Shown here: positions 14,465 through 22,475 of the stretch, one piece after another
Layout: each line of letters starts with the position of its first letter
Position numbering within the stretch: the stretch's first letter is position 1
Source of the DNA: an uncultured Collinsella sp.
Lineage (GTDB): Bacteria; Actinomycetota; Coriobacteriia; Coriobacteriales; Coriobacteriaceae
Direction: 5' to 3'
Length of the DNA: 30,894 nucleotides
NCBI GenBank assembly: GCA_900547025.1
Contig: UREZ01000013.1
Span: 1-30,894, forward strand
Made by a program: the position numbers and the translations under genes
The notes under the pieces: model-generated
Databases searched by the model: none
Told to the model about the DNA's origin: nothing
Seen by the model: the letters and a program-made list of their open reading frames with translations, nothing else

Positions 14465-15490
14465 TTAGTTAAGGCGCTCCACAAAGAAATCTGCCATGGA
14501 GAGGAACAGCTCGCGTGCGTGCGGATCAAGCTCAACGTTCTCGATGGCCGCTTTGGCCTTAGCGGTCAGGTCGAGCGCGTAAGTGTGGGCGTAATCGATA
14601 GAGCCGGTCTCCTGGAAGATCTCCACGGCGCGTGCGAGCTGCGCGGGATCATCGGTGCCCGAGGAAAGAATCGCCTCGACCTCGTCGTGGTGGCGCTCAT
14701 CAGAGAGGGCGTGTACGGCGACAAGCGTGCGCTTGCCCTCGGTGATGTCGGTGCGGAAGTCCTTGTTGGCGGCTTCCTTAGTGCCGACAAGGTTGAGCAG
14801 GTCGTCCTGAATCTGAAAGGCAAGGCCTGTGTGTAGGCCAAAGGCGCGCAGCGCTCCGATTTGCTCATCGCTGCCGCCGCCGATAATGGCTCCGGCGGCA
14901 AGCGGCGTGGCTCCGCTGTAAAACGCGGTCTTGTGCGTCGCCATGTCCAGGTAGTCATCAACCGAGATATCAAAGCGCCCGTCACGGACCCAACCCAGGT
15001 CGAGTGCTTGACCCTCAATGGTGCGGACGATCATCTCGGTAAGCTCGTGGAGCACGCGCAGCTTCACGTCGGACTCCAGCGTAGGGTCGTCGAGAACCGT
15101 CTTGGTGACCATGGTGAGCGCCAGGTCGCCACAATTGATGGCAAGGCCCGTGCCCTCGGTAAGGTGCATACAGGGCTTGCCTCGACGAAGCTGTCCGTTG
15201 TCGGCGATGTCGTCGTGGATCAGCGCGCCCGACTGGAAATGCTCGATAGCTGCCGCGGCGCTGCGGGCGCTCTCAAAGCTGCCGCCCACTGCGGTTGCGG
15301 CGAGCATGCAGATAAGCGGGCGGTGACGCTTGCCGGCGTTGGCCGTAAAAGCCGAGAGCGGCGCGTACAGGTAGCGCTCGATATCGGCAGAGGTCGCCTG
15401 TCCGTCAAAGAACGTGGCCAGATAGTCGTTAATCTGGTCAAAGTGTTGGGCTAAAAAGCTGGTAAACGGACTGGACACGGGTTCTCGCAT
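14465..15490 (-). CDS. Polyprenyl diphosphate synthase
   Basis: 341 residues from the ATG giving MREPVSSPF; a start at 15529 would add 13 residues, and neither has a strong ribosome site. The first Asp-rich motif is DDIAD (Asp93, Asp94, Asp97) within a SGALIHDD context, and LRRGKP follows. The second motif is FQIQDDLLN (Asp229, Asp230), with Asn in place of the usual third Asp. The enzyme condenses isopentenyl diphosphate with allylic diphosphates at the membrane surface. Small residues just before the first motif fit geranylgeranyl or longer products (family knowledge, not proof), serving quinone or lipid-carrier synthesis. No quinone genes are adjacent. Same strand as the PTS gene upstream but 113 bases apart. 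Confidence 0.9.
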   Translation of the reverse strand: MREPVSSPFTSFLAQHFDQINDYLATFFDGQATSADIERYLYAPLSAFTANAGKRHRPLICMLAATAVGGSFESARSAAAAIEHFQSGALIHDDIADNGQLRRGKPCMHLTEGTGLAINCGDLALTMVTKTVLDDPTLESDVKLRVLHELTEMIVRTIEGQALDLGWVRDGRFDISVDDYLDMATHKTAFYSGATPLAAGAIIGGGSDEQIGALRAFGLHTGLAFQIQDDLLNLVGTKEAANKDFRTDITEGKRTLVAVHALSDERHHDEVEAILSSGTDDPAQLARAVEIFQETGSIDYAHTYALDLTAKAKAAIENVELDPHARELFLSMADFFVERLN

Positions 15491-15603
15491 TCTTTCTGAG
15501 GTTGCATTGATGCAATATGCAGACAACATATTGCCACATCAGGGCGTTTGGCGCGGCAGTTTTGGCGATTTAGGACAACGGGCGTGCGTTTGATGGAGTG
15601 TGC

Positions 15604-18054
15604 CTAAATCAGCCTAAAATGCTCGAGCGCCGCAACGACACCGTCGTGATCGACGGTGTCGGTCACGTAATCGGCCTTATCCTTGAGATAGTCTGGTGCG
15701 TTGCCCATGGCGATACCGACATCGACGGCGTTCATCAGCGAGATGTCATTGCTGGCGTCGCCAATGCCGTATACGGTTCCGTGGTGGGGATCGAGGGCGT
15801 CGAGTACAGACTGGATGCCCCCGCGCTTCGTGCATTCGCGGGGCGAGATTTCGGTTACCTCGAGTTCGAGCTCGTTAAAGCACAGCAGCGGCTCAAGTGT
15901 CTTATCTTGAGCGATGTGGTTGGCGAGCGATGTAGACATCAAGATCTTGTAGACACTGTAATGTTGCAGCTGCGTGACTGCGTCGCCCAGGGTGCGCGCG
16001 TATCCGGGGGCATCGGGGGCATCGGCACTCATGCGCACGACGCCGTTGAGGCCCTCAAAGCGGATGACCTCGCCCGATTGCTCAAGATAGGGGGCAAGAT
16101 GCTGCAGCATGCTGGGTGTCATCGACAGATCGCGAATTGCGTGTCCGTCGATCTCGGCGTAACCGCCCGCAAGACAGACGATGCCGGTCCAGGGCAGCTC
16201 AAGAAGTTTGGGGTGGATGCAGCTGAGGGTGCGCCCTGTGCAGATGAAGGCCATGTTGCCGTTGGCGACAAACTCGCGGATTGCCTGCGAAACCGCCTCG
16301 TTGGGATAGGGGGAGAGGTCCCGCTCGTCTTCGGGAAGGTCTTGGGCGAGCCTGGGGTCTTGCCAGGCGAGCGTTCCGTCGATATCGAAGAAGCAAATAT
16401 CGCCGCGCTTATGGGCTGCGCTGGCGGCAGGGGAGGCCGAGGCGGTGGGCACAAATCCCGGCTCGAGGCCCATGATCTGGTCAAAATGCTCTTTAACGCG
16501 GGGAACGGAGATGCCGATGATCACCTGGGCGGTCTTGCCCGTAATGATGAGGCCCTTGGCGCCCGCCGCGACAAACGCCGCGTTATCTGCAACGATGGAA
16601 GGGTCTGCGACCTCGACGCGCAGGCGCGTGGCGCAGTTGGTTGCGCCCACAATATTGCCAACGCCACCTAAAAGCTGAATTGCCCGCTCAGCGAGGACGT
16701 GATCTTGATCGGATCGACTATTGACCTCGTCATTGGGAGATTGCTCTTTGGCAAAGCCGCTTCCCGTTAAATGATCGATTGCCGCGCGATTGGCGACATG
16801 ATCCTCGCGGCCCGGTGTCTTAAGGTCATAGATCAAGATGAGTGCTCGAAAACTAACAAAAAAGATGAGGCTAAAGGCAAGGCCGATACCGAGTGCCAAA
16901 AGATAGGCACCGGCATGCGTGCGCATGAGCGGAATAAAGTTGAAGGCTGCCATCTCCATGAGGCCGCCCGAGAAGATGCCGACGATGCCAAAGAGATTCA
17001 TGGTTGTGGCAAGGCAAGACGATAAGACGGCGTAGAGAAAAAAGAGCCCGGGGTGGGTGAACATAAAGAGAAACTCGAGTGGCTCGGTAACGCCGCAAAC
17101 CACCGAGGCGATGATGGCGGGAACAAGGATGACCCTGAGGCCGGCGCGGCGCTCTGGTTTTGCGGTGGAGTAGAACGCGGCTGCGATGGCGGGAAGGCCA
17201 AAGAGCTTGACCCAGCCGGTGGCGGTAAAACCGGCCCACGGCGCAAGTTCATTAAGGGGGCGCGTGCTATGGGAGAGGATGGGGAGCAAGCTGCTCCACG
17301 TGGCGTAGATGCCGTCGTTAATGACCAGGTTGTCGTAGTAGATCGGCATGTAGAGCAGGTGGTGCAGCCCCATGGGCTCGAGCGCTCGCTCCAAAAGCAC
17401 AAAGATGCCCACGCCAAAGGGGCCGACGCTCGTAAGTGCATGGCGCAGCGTTTCGGTCACAGCGTATACGAAGGGCACGATGGCGGCCGAGATGGCGGCA
17501 AGGGCGAACACGGCAAAAAAGCTGATGAGGTAGACCAGCGAGGAGCCCGAGAAGGTACCGAGCCAATCGGGAACCTTGGCATCGTAGAAGCGGTCATGGA
17601 TGGCGACGACGGTTGCCGACACCGCCAGCGGGCCGATAATGCCGGTGTCGAGCGTCTTGATGCCGTCGATGATGGTGATGCCGCTGGCGGAGGTCAAAGA
17701 CGACGGGTACTTAAGTCCAAGATTGTCTTCGCTCAGCTTAATGATTTCGCTCAAAAAGAAGCAATAGGCAAAATAGGCGACGAGAGCCTCGAGGCAGCAA
17801 CGAGCCGGTTGTTTTTGGGCAAGGCCGATGGGCAGCGCTACGGCAAAAAGGAGCGGGAGGCGTTTAAAGACCGTCCACGAGCCGCGTTGGATGATGGTCC
17901 AAAAAGCGTACCAAGGGGTTCCGTATACGGCGAGATCGCCGACGATGTCCGCAGTCGTTGCGAGAGCGGAGACGCCGACCATGAGGCCTGATATAGAAAA
18001 CAGCATGGCGGGCGCGAACATTGCCCCGCCAAAGCGTTGGATTTTTTGCAGCAT
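15604..18054 (-). CDS. PTS glucoside/maltose-type EIIC-EIIB fused to a Cof-type HAD phosphatase
   Basis: 816 residues in three parts. Residues 1-405 are an EIIC membrane domain of the glucose/glucoside superfamily, with GVTEPLEFLFMF as the conserved substrate-loop motif. Residues of about 440-510 are EIIB; the phosphorylated Cys is Cys474 in NCATRLR. An Ala/Ser/Pro linker (about 530-548) leads to a HAD domain with FFDIDGT (nucleophile Asp557, acid/base Asp559) and GIGDASNDISLM (Asp766, Asn769, Asp770), the Cof/IIB class. No EIIA is present, so an EIIA-Glc-like protein must act in trans. I infer that the sugar is phosphorylated on entry and may be dephosphorylated by the attached phosphatase. 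GGAAGG lies 5 bases before the ATG. It is divergent from the GntR regulator and has an operator at its start of transcription. Sugar identity is inferred from neighbours as maltose-like. Confidence 0.9.
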   Translation of the reverse strand: MLQKIQRFGGAMFAPAMLFSISGLMVGVSALATTADIVGDLAVYGTPWYAFWTIIQRGSWTVFKRLPLLFAVALPIGLAQKQPARCCLEALVAYFAYCFFLSEIIKLSEDNLGLKYPSSLTSASGITIIDGIKTLDTGIIGPLAVSATVVAIHDRFYDAKVPDWLGTFSGSSLVYLISFFAVFALAAISAAIVPFVYAVTETLRHALTSVGPFGVGIFVLLERALEPMGLHHLLYMPIYYDNLVINDGIYATWSSLLPILSHSTRPLNELAPWAGFTATGWVKLFGLPAIAAAFYSTAKPERRAGLRVILVPAIIASVVCGVTEPLEFLFMFTHPGLFFLYAVLSSCLATTMNLFGIVGIFSGGLMEMAAFNFIPLMRTHAGAYLLALGIGLAFSLIFFVSFRALILIYDLKTPGREDHVANRAAIDHLTGSGFAKEQSPNDEVNSRSDQDHVLAERAIQLLGGVGNIVGATNCATRLRVEVADPSIVADNAAFVAAGAKGLIITGKTAQVIIGISVPRVKEHFDQIMGLEPGFVPTASASPAASAAHKRGDICFFDIDGTLAWQDPRLAQDLPEDERDLSPYPNEAVSQAIREFVANGNMAFICTGRTLSCIHPKLLELPWTGIVCLAGGYAEIDGHAIRDLSMTPSMLQHLAPYLEQSGEVIRFEGLNGVVRMSADAPDAPGYARTLGDAVTQLQHYSVYKILMSTSLANHIAQDKTLEPLLCFNELELEVTEISPRECTKRGGIQSVLDALDPHHGTVYGIGDASNDISLMNAVDVGIAMGNAPDYLKDKADYVTDTVDHDGVVAALEHFRLI

Positions 18055-18095
18055 GTTCTGCCTTCCGAATATCGAGGCGCGTTGCGCGTGGGGAA

Positions 18096-18120
18096 ACGTT
18101 TAAACAATGGATTCATTGTA
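18096..18120 (-). promoter_or_regulatory. Promoter -10 and operator O1 of the PTS-HAD gene
   Basis: On the minus strand TACAAT (18115-18120, plus view) is a good -10. Immediately downstream, covering the likely start site, is 18096-18107, matching TTGTTTAAACAA at 10 of 12 bases. This resembles the TTGTATATACAA operator of Bacillus TreR, a GntR/UTRA regulator. Confidence 0.6.
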
Positions 18121-18217
18121 GAGGACCGGACGATTGTCGTACCGGCAGTTTTGAGCGAAACCGATTTGGGCATGACAGAAACCGTCAACGGTTAAATCCT
18201 GTCGCTTTACCGATATT

Positions 18218-18229
18218 CAGTTTAAACAA
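18218..18229 (+). promoter_or_regulatory. Operator O2 upstream of the GntR gene
   Basis: CAGTTTAAACAA matches TTGTTTAAACAA at 10 of 12 bases and lies 54 bases before the regulator start codon, suggesting autoregulation. Confidence 0.5.
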
Positions 18230-18283
18230 CTTTAAGAAATGCTACCGTGCCTAGCCGGTAATGAACAATGTAGAGGTGAAACA

Positions 18284-19003
18284 ATGCCAAAAGCGATATA
18301 CGAAGGAATCTACCGAGAAATACGCTCGCGCATCATTAATGGGACCTATGCGTTTCAGGAGATGCTGCCAACCGAAGCCGAACTGACCGCGGAATTTGGC
18401 TGCACGCGCAATACCGTCCGCCGCGCTTTGAGCATGCTGGCCGACGGGATGTTTGTGCAGCCCATACACGGCAAGGGCGTGCGCGTTATTTGGCTTAAGG
18501 GCGAAACCGACATGTTGGGCGCACTCGAAGAGGTTGAGTCGTTTGGCGAGTTTGCAAAGCGCAACAATGCCGTTGCATCGACGGACGTTAAGTCTTTTGA
18601 ACATCTGGTCTGCACCGAGCAGCTCTCACGTCGCCTGGGCTTTAAGGTGGGCGAGGAGCTGATTTGCGTAGTGCGTGTCCGAAGCCTCAACGGCAGCGCG
18701 CGCCAAGTGGACCATGGCTACTTTTTGGCGTCGATCGCCAAGGGCCTGACCCCCGAGATCGCGGCGGATTCTATCTACGGCTATCTGGAGCACAAGCGCG
18801 GCGTCAAAGTGATGGCGAGCCGTCGTACGGTGAGTGTCGAGCTCGCCAACGATGAAGACTGCAGCTATCTGGACCTCGGCAAGTACAACTGCGTCGCCGT
18901 TATGGAGAGCCAGTCGTACACCTCGGACGGCATCTTGTTCGAGGTCACGCATGCCCGCACACACCCCGAGATCTTCCATTACCGCGTTAATTCCAAGCGA
19001 TAG
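18284..19003 (+). CDS. GntR-family regulator with UTRA domain (TreR/HutC subfamily)
   Basis: 239 residues. Residues 1-70 are the GntR winged helix, with LPTEAELTAEFGCTRNTVRR as the helix-turn-helix and a GKG wing. Residues of about 90-235 are a UTRA effector-binding domain like those that bind sugars or sugar phosphates. ATG 18284 is chosen because GAGGTG lies 6 bases upstream; the frame is open to 18239 but with no good site there. It sits between the PTS-HAD gene (divergent) and malEFG-msmK (downstream, after a terminator), and near-palindromes at all these promoters and at malQ suggest it is the regulator of alpha-glucoside use. The effector, perhaps a maltose or trehalose phosphate, is unknown. 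Confidence 0.9.
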   Translation: MPKAIYEGIYREIRSRIINGTYAFQEMLPTEAELTAEFGCTRNTVRRALSMLADGMFVQPIHGKGVRVIWLKGETDMLGALEEVESFGEFAKRNNAVASTDVKSFEHLVCTEQLSRRLGFKVGEELICVVRVRSLNGSARQVDHGYFLASIAKGLTPEIAADSIYGYLEHKRGVKVMASRRTVSVELANDEDCSYLDLGKYNCVAVMESQSYTSDGILFEVTHARTHPEIFHYRVNSKR

Positions 19004-19043
19004 CCGGCTAGCTCGCAGCCTGACGAGACTCATGCCCTCAAAG

Positions 19044-19093
19044 CGAAAACGCCCGGTCAAACCGACGATGCATCGGCTTGATCGGGCGTTTTC
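19044..19093 (+). terminator. Intrinsic terminator after the GntR gene
   Basis: A long stem of about 20 bp beginning GAAAACGCCCGGTCAA and closing with TTGATCGGGCGTTTTC, with a loop near 19065-19071. Confidence 0.9.
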
Positions 19094-19114
19094 TCTGCAT
19101 TCGATAACAAATAA

Positions 19115-19126
19115 TTGTTTATACAA
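19115..19126 (+). promoter_or_regulatory. Operator O3 upstream of malE
   Basis: TTGTTTATACAA matches TTGTTTAAACAA at 11 of 12 bases. It lies 64 bases before O4, so the two could be bridged by looping. Confidence 0.55.
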
Positions 19127-19183
19127 AACTTGTCAAGTATCAAGTTGAAATTACCGTTCACCGAAGTTTTTCTACCGCTCTAG

Positions 19184-19201
19184 TAATACTTGTTCAAACA
19201 A
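19184..19201 (+). promoter_or_regulatory. malE promoter -10 and operator O4
   Basis: TAATAC (19184-19189) is the likely -10. TTGTTCAAACAA (19190-19201) follows at once and would cover the transcription start, the same geometry as at the PTS-HAD promoter. The -35 is weak. Confidence 0.6.
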
Positions 19202-19309
19202 CTAGCCAAATAGCGTATCGTACAAATCAGCAAAAGGGGCAAAGTCCCCGAGCCAATCTCCGAAGGCGGCGGCAAAGGGTGCCGCCACGGTGTGAAAGGG
19301 TGGATTGTA

Positions 19310-20626
19310 ATGAAGAACGAAATGAGCAGAAGGCAGTTCCTGGGCTTTGCTGGTTCCGCGGCTGCGGTTCTTGGTCTGGGTCTCGTGGGCTGCGGTGGTT
19401 CTGCCGGCTCCGGCTCCTCTGCTTCTGGTGACGCTGCCGAGGTCTACTTCCTCCAATTCAAGCCCGAGGTCGACAAGGAGTGGAAGGAGATCGCCAAGGC
19501 CTATAAGAAGGAGAAGGGCGTCGAGGTCAAGATCGTGACCGCCGCCTCCAACACCTACGAGGAGAAGCTCAAGTCCGAGATGTCCAAGAGCTCCGCTCCG
19601 ACCCTGTTCCAGGTCAACGGCCCCACCGGTCTTAAGAACTGGAAGGATTACTGCGCCGACCTGTCCGATACCAAGCTCCGCGGTGAGCTCATTGACGACT
19701 CCCTGGCTCTGCAGTCCGACGGCAAGGATCTGGGTATCGACTGGGTCCAGGAGAGCTACGGCATCATCTACAACAAGCAGCTGCTCGAGAAGGCTGGTTA
19801 CAAGGCCGAGGACATCAACTCCTTCGACAAGCTGAAGGCTTGTGCCGACGACATCCAGGCCCGCAAGGACGAGCTTGGTGTTGAGGGCGCCTTCACTTCC
19901 GCTGGCATGGACGACTCCTCCAGCTGGCGCTACACCACCCACCTCGCCAACCTCCCGCTCTACTACGAGTTCGAGAAGGAGCACAACCAGGAGGACGACG
20001 AGATCAAGGGCGAGTATCTCGACAACTTCAAGCAGATTTTCGACCTGTACATCACCGACTCCACCTGCGATCCTTCGCAGCTTGCCTCCAAGACCGGCGA
20101 CGACGCCACCAACGAGTTCGCAACCGGCAAGGCCGTCTTCTATCAGAACGGCTCCTGGGCCTACTCTGACCTCGTCAAGGCCGGCATGACCGACGATCAG
20201 ATTGGCATGATGCCCATCTACATCGGTGTCGACGGCGAGGAGAACCAGGGCCTGTGCTCCGGCGGCGAGAACTACTGGTGCGTCAGCTCCCAGGCTTCCG
20301 AGGATGCCCAGAAGGCCACCGAGGACTTCATGTATTGGTGCGTCACTTCTGACACCGCCACCAGCATCATCGCTGACAAGATGGGTCTGACTGCCCCGTT
20401 CAAGAGCGCCAAGGAAACCACCAATGTCTTCTCGCAGCAGGCCGTCGCCATGGCCAAGGACGGCAAGAAGACCGTCGCTTGGGACTTCGTCTACATCCCC
20501 TCTGAGGAGTGGAAGAAGAACCTCAAGCAGGCTCTGATCGCCTATGCTGCCGACAACAGCAAGTGGGACGGCGTCAAGAACGCCTTCGTCGATGGCTGGA
20601 AGACCGAGAAGGCTGCTTCCGAGTAA
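19310..20626 (+). CDS. malE: Maltose/maltodextrin-type ABC substrate-binding lipoprotein, Tat-type signal
   Basis: 438 residues, family 1 solute-binding protein. The N-terminus SRRQFLGFAG is a twin-arginine signal, and LVGC (Cys28) is a lipobox, so it is probably exported folded by Tat and lipidated. The mature part fits the sugar-binding cluster with MalE. ATG 19310 is preferred (AGGGTGG 6 bases upstream) over GTG 19292. The leader carries two small hairpins (GGGG-CAAAGT-CCCC near 19240 and GGCGGC/GCCGCC near 19270-19285) just before the ribosome site. First gene of malE-F-G-msmK and strongly codon-biased, as expected for an abundant protein. Exact sugar is inferred from malQ, glgP and the operators. 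Confidence 0.88.
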   Translation: MKNEMSRRQFLGFAGSAAAVLGLGLVGCGGSAGSGSSASGDAAEVYFLQFKPEVDKEWKEIAKAYKKEKGVEVKIVTAASNTYEEKLKSEMSKSSAPTLFQVNGPTGLKNWKDYCADLSDTKLRGELIDDSLALQSDGKDLGIDWVQESYGIIYNKQLLEKAGYKAEDINSFDKLKACADDIQARKDELGVEGAFTSAGMDDSSSWRYTTHLANLPLYYEFEKEHNQEDDEIKGEYLDNFKQIFDLYITDSTCDPSQLASKTGDDATNEFATGKAVFYQNGSWAYSDLVKAGMTDDQIGMMPIYIGVDGEENQGLCSGGENYWCVSSQASEDAQKATEDFMYWCVTSDTATSIIADKMGLTAPFKSAKETTNVFSQQAVAMAKDGKKTVAWDFVYIPSEEWKKNLKQALIAYAADNSKWDGVKNAFVDGWKTEKAASE

Positions 20627-20657
20627 GTAGTTGCTGCCCAAGCTATCTGATTAGCGA

Positions 20658-20693
20658 CAGGGGGCGGGCAGACGTTGGTTTGCCCGCCCCCTG
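20658..20693 (+). repeat. Perfect hairpin between malE and malF
   Basis: CAGGGGGCGGGCA (20658-20670) pairs with TGCCCGCCCCCTG (20681-20693). There is no T run, so it is more likely an mRNA 3'-end stabiliser of malE than a full terminator, as known for the malE-malF gap of E. coli. Confidence 0.7.
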
Positions 20694-20713
20694 CATATTG
20701 AAAGGACCCTTCT

Positions 20714-21568
20714 ATGGGCAAAGCACTCAAGCGCTGGTGGCCGCTCTTTATGCTGCCCACGTGCCTGGCGTTTATGATCGGGTTCGTGATCCCCTTTATC
20801 CAGGGCTTCTATCTCTCGTTCTGCCAGTTTATTACCATCAACAATACGCACTTTATCGGTATCGAGAACTACGTGCGCGCACTGTCCGATCCGCAGTTTG
20901 CCACGTCGTTCTTCTTTACCGTGGCGTTTGCCTTCCTGTCGACGGTGCTCATCAACGTGATCGCCCTCGCCATTGCGCAGGCGCTCACCCGCAAAGCGCT
21001 CAAGGGCACCAATATCTTCCGTACGATCTTCTTTATGCCTAATCTGATCGGCGGCATCGTGCTGGGCTACATCTGGCAGATTCTGATCAACTGCCTACTC
21101 TCCAACGTGGGCGCCCAGCTCATTGCCCTTAACTCTGCTGCTGGCTTCTGGGGCCTTATCATCCTGACCCTGTGGCAGCAGGTCGGCTACATGATGATCA
21201 TCTACATCGCTGGTCTGCAGTCCATTCCGTCCGACTACATCGAGGCCGCCAAGGTCGACGGCGCTACGGCATGGCAGACGTTTTGGAAGGTTAAGATCCC
21301 TAACCTGATGCCGACCATCACCATCTGCCTGTTCCTGTCCATCACCAACGGCTTTAAGCTGTTCGACCAGAACCTCGCCCTTACCGGCGGCGCCCCCGCG
21401 CACTCCACCGAGATGCTCGCCCTGAACATCTACAACACGTTCTATTCGCGTGCAGGTATCGCATGGCAGGGCATCGGTCAGGCCAAGGCGGTTATCTTCT
21501 GCATCCTGGTCGTGGCCATCTCCATGATCCAGCTTAAGGCCACGAGGTCCAAGGAGGTGCAGCAGTAA
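20714..21568 (+). CDS. malF: ABC sugar permease, MalF-type
   Basis: 284 residues with about six membrane helices. The EAA motif EAAKVDGATAWQTFWKVKIP, in the cytoplasmic loop that docks on the ATPase, marks it as the permease of a carbohydrate uptake transporter (CUT1). It is a short form, lacking the large periplasmic loop of E. coli MalF. GAAAGGA precedes the ATG by about 8 bases. The stop TAA overlaps the ATG of malG by one base, so translation is coupled. Forms a heterodimer with MalG. Confidence 0.9.
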   Translation: MGKALKRWWPLFMLPTCLAFMIGFVIPFIQGFYLSFCQFITINNTHFIGIENYVRALSDPQFATSFFFTVAFAFLSTVLINVIALAIAQALTRKALKGTNIFRTIFFMPNLIGGIVLGYIWQILINCLLSNVGAQLIALNSAAGFWGLIILTLWQQVGYMMIIYIAGLQSIPSDYIEAAKVDGATAWQTFWKVKIPNLMPTITICLFLSITNGFKLFDQNLALTGGAPAHSTEMLALNIYNTFYSRAGIAWQGIGQAKAVIFCILVVAISMIQLKATRSKEVQQ

Positions 21569-22407
21569 TGAAACGCGATAAGGTTATCAACCGCGCGCTC
21601 TCGATTTTCTTTACGATTCTGTCGCTCGCGTGGATCTACCCCGTGTTTATGATCGCGCTCAATTCCTTTAAAAAGGCAACTGCAATCAGCACCACCACGG
21701 CATTCGATCTGCTCACGCCCGAGACGTTCAACGGCCTCGCAAACTACATGCATGCCCTTAACGAGCAGGGCTTTGCCTCGGCATTTATGTACTCGCTCAT
21801 CATCACGGTCACGTCGGTCGTGCTGATTCTGGTGTGCTGCTCCATGTGTGCTTGGTACGTAGTGCGCGTCAACAGCAAGATCTCGAACTTCTTCTATTAC
21901 CTGTTCGTCTTCTCGATGGTCGTGCCCTTCCAGATGCTCATGTTCACGCTGTCTAATTTGGCGGACCGCATCGGCTTCAACACGCCGTTCAACATCTGCT
22001 TTATCTATCTGGGCTTTGGCGCGGGCCTGGCGGTCTTTATGTTCGCCGGCTTTGTAAAGAACATTCCGCTCGAGATCGAAGAGGCGGCCATGATCGACGG
22101 CTGCAACCCGGTCCAGGTGTTCTTTAAGATCGTCCTTCCCATCATGAAGCCCACCTATCTTTCGGTCGGCATCCTCGAGACCATGTGGGTCTGGAACGAC
22201 TATCTGCTGCCCTACCTTACCCTCGACTCTACCAAGTACAAGACCATTCCTATCTTGATCCAGTACTTCCGCGGCGGCTACGGCCACGTCGAGCTCGGCC
22301 CCATGATGGCCTGCATCATGATGGTCGTTATCCCCATCGTCATCATGTACATCCTCTGCCAGAAGTACATCATCGACGGCGTGGTGGCAGGTGCCGTCAA
22401 GGGCTGA
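21568..22407 (+). CDS. malG: ABC sugar permease, MalG-type
   Basis: 279 residues, six predicted membrane helices. The EAA motif is EEAAMIDGCNPVQVFFKIVLP. Together with MalF it forms the membrane channel of a CUT1 importer. It overlaps malF by one base; the ribosome site AAGGAGG lies within the malF end. A hairpin and 68 bases separate it from msmK. Confidence 0.9.
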   Translation: MKRDKVINRALSIFFTILSLAWIYPVFMIALNSFKKATAISTTTAFDLLTPETFNGLANYMHALNEQGFASAFMYSLIITVTSVVLILVCCSMCAWYVVRVNSKISNFFYYLFVFSMVVPFQMLMFTLSNLADRIGFNTPFNICFIYLGFGAGLAVFMFAGFVKNIPLEIEEAAMIDGCNPVQVFFKIVLPIMKPTYLSVGILETMWVWNDYLLPYLTLDSTKYKTIPILIQYFRGGYGHVELGPMMACIMMVVIPIVIMYILCQKYIIDGVVAGAVKG

Positions 22408-22431
22408 TGCCGTAACTGTTTTGCAAGTTTC

Positions 22432-22458
22432 TGCGGCGCCCCTCAGCGCGGCGCCGCA
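22432..22458 (+). repeat. Hairpin between malG and msmK
   Basis: TGCGGCGCC (22432-22440) pairs with GGCGCCGCA (22450-22458) around a 9-base loop. No T run; probably a processing or stability element within the operon. Confidence 0.55.
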
Positions 22459-22475
22459 TATCGAAAGGTAAAGAC

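Noticed and set aside
19202..20641. Minus-strand 479-codon frame opposite malE
   Set aside because: Leu/Val/Gly-rich antisense translation of a clear binding-protein gene; no ribosome site.
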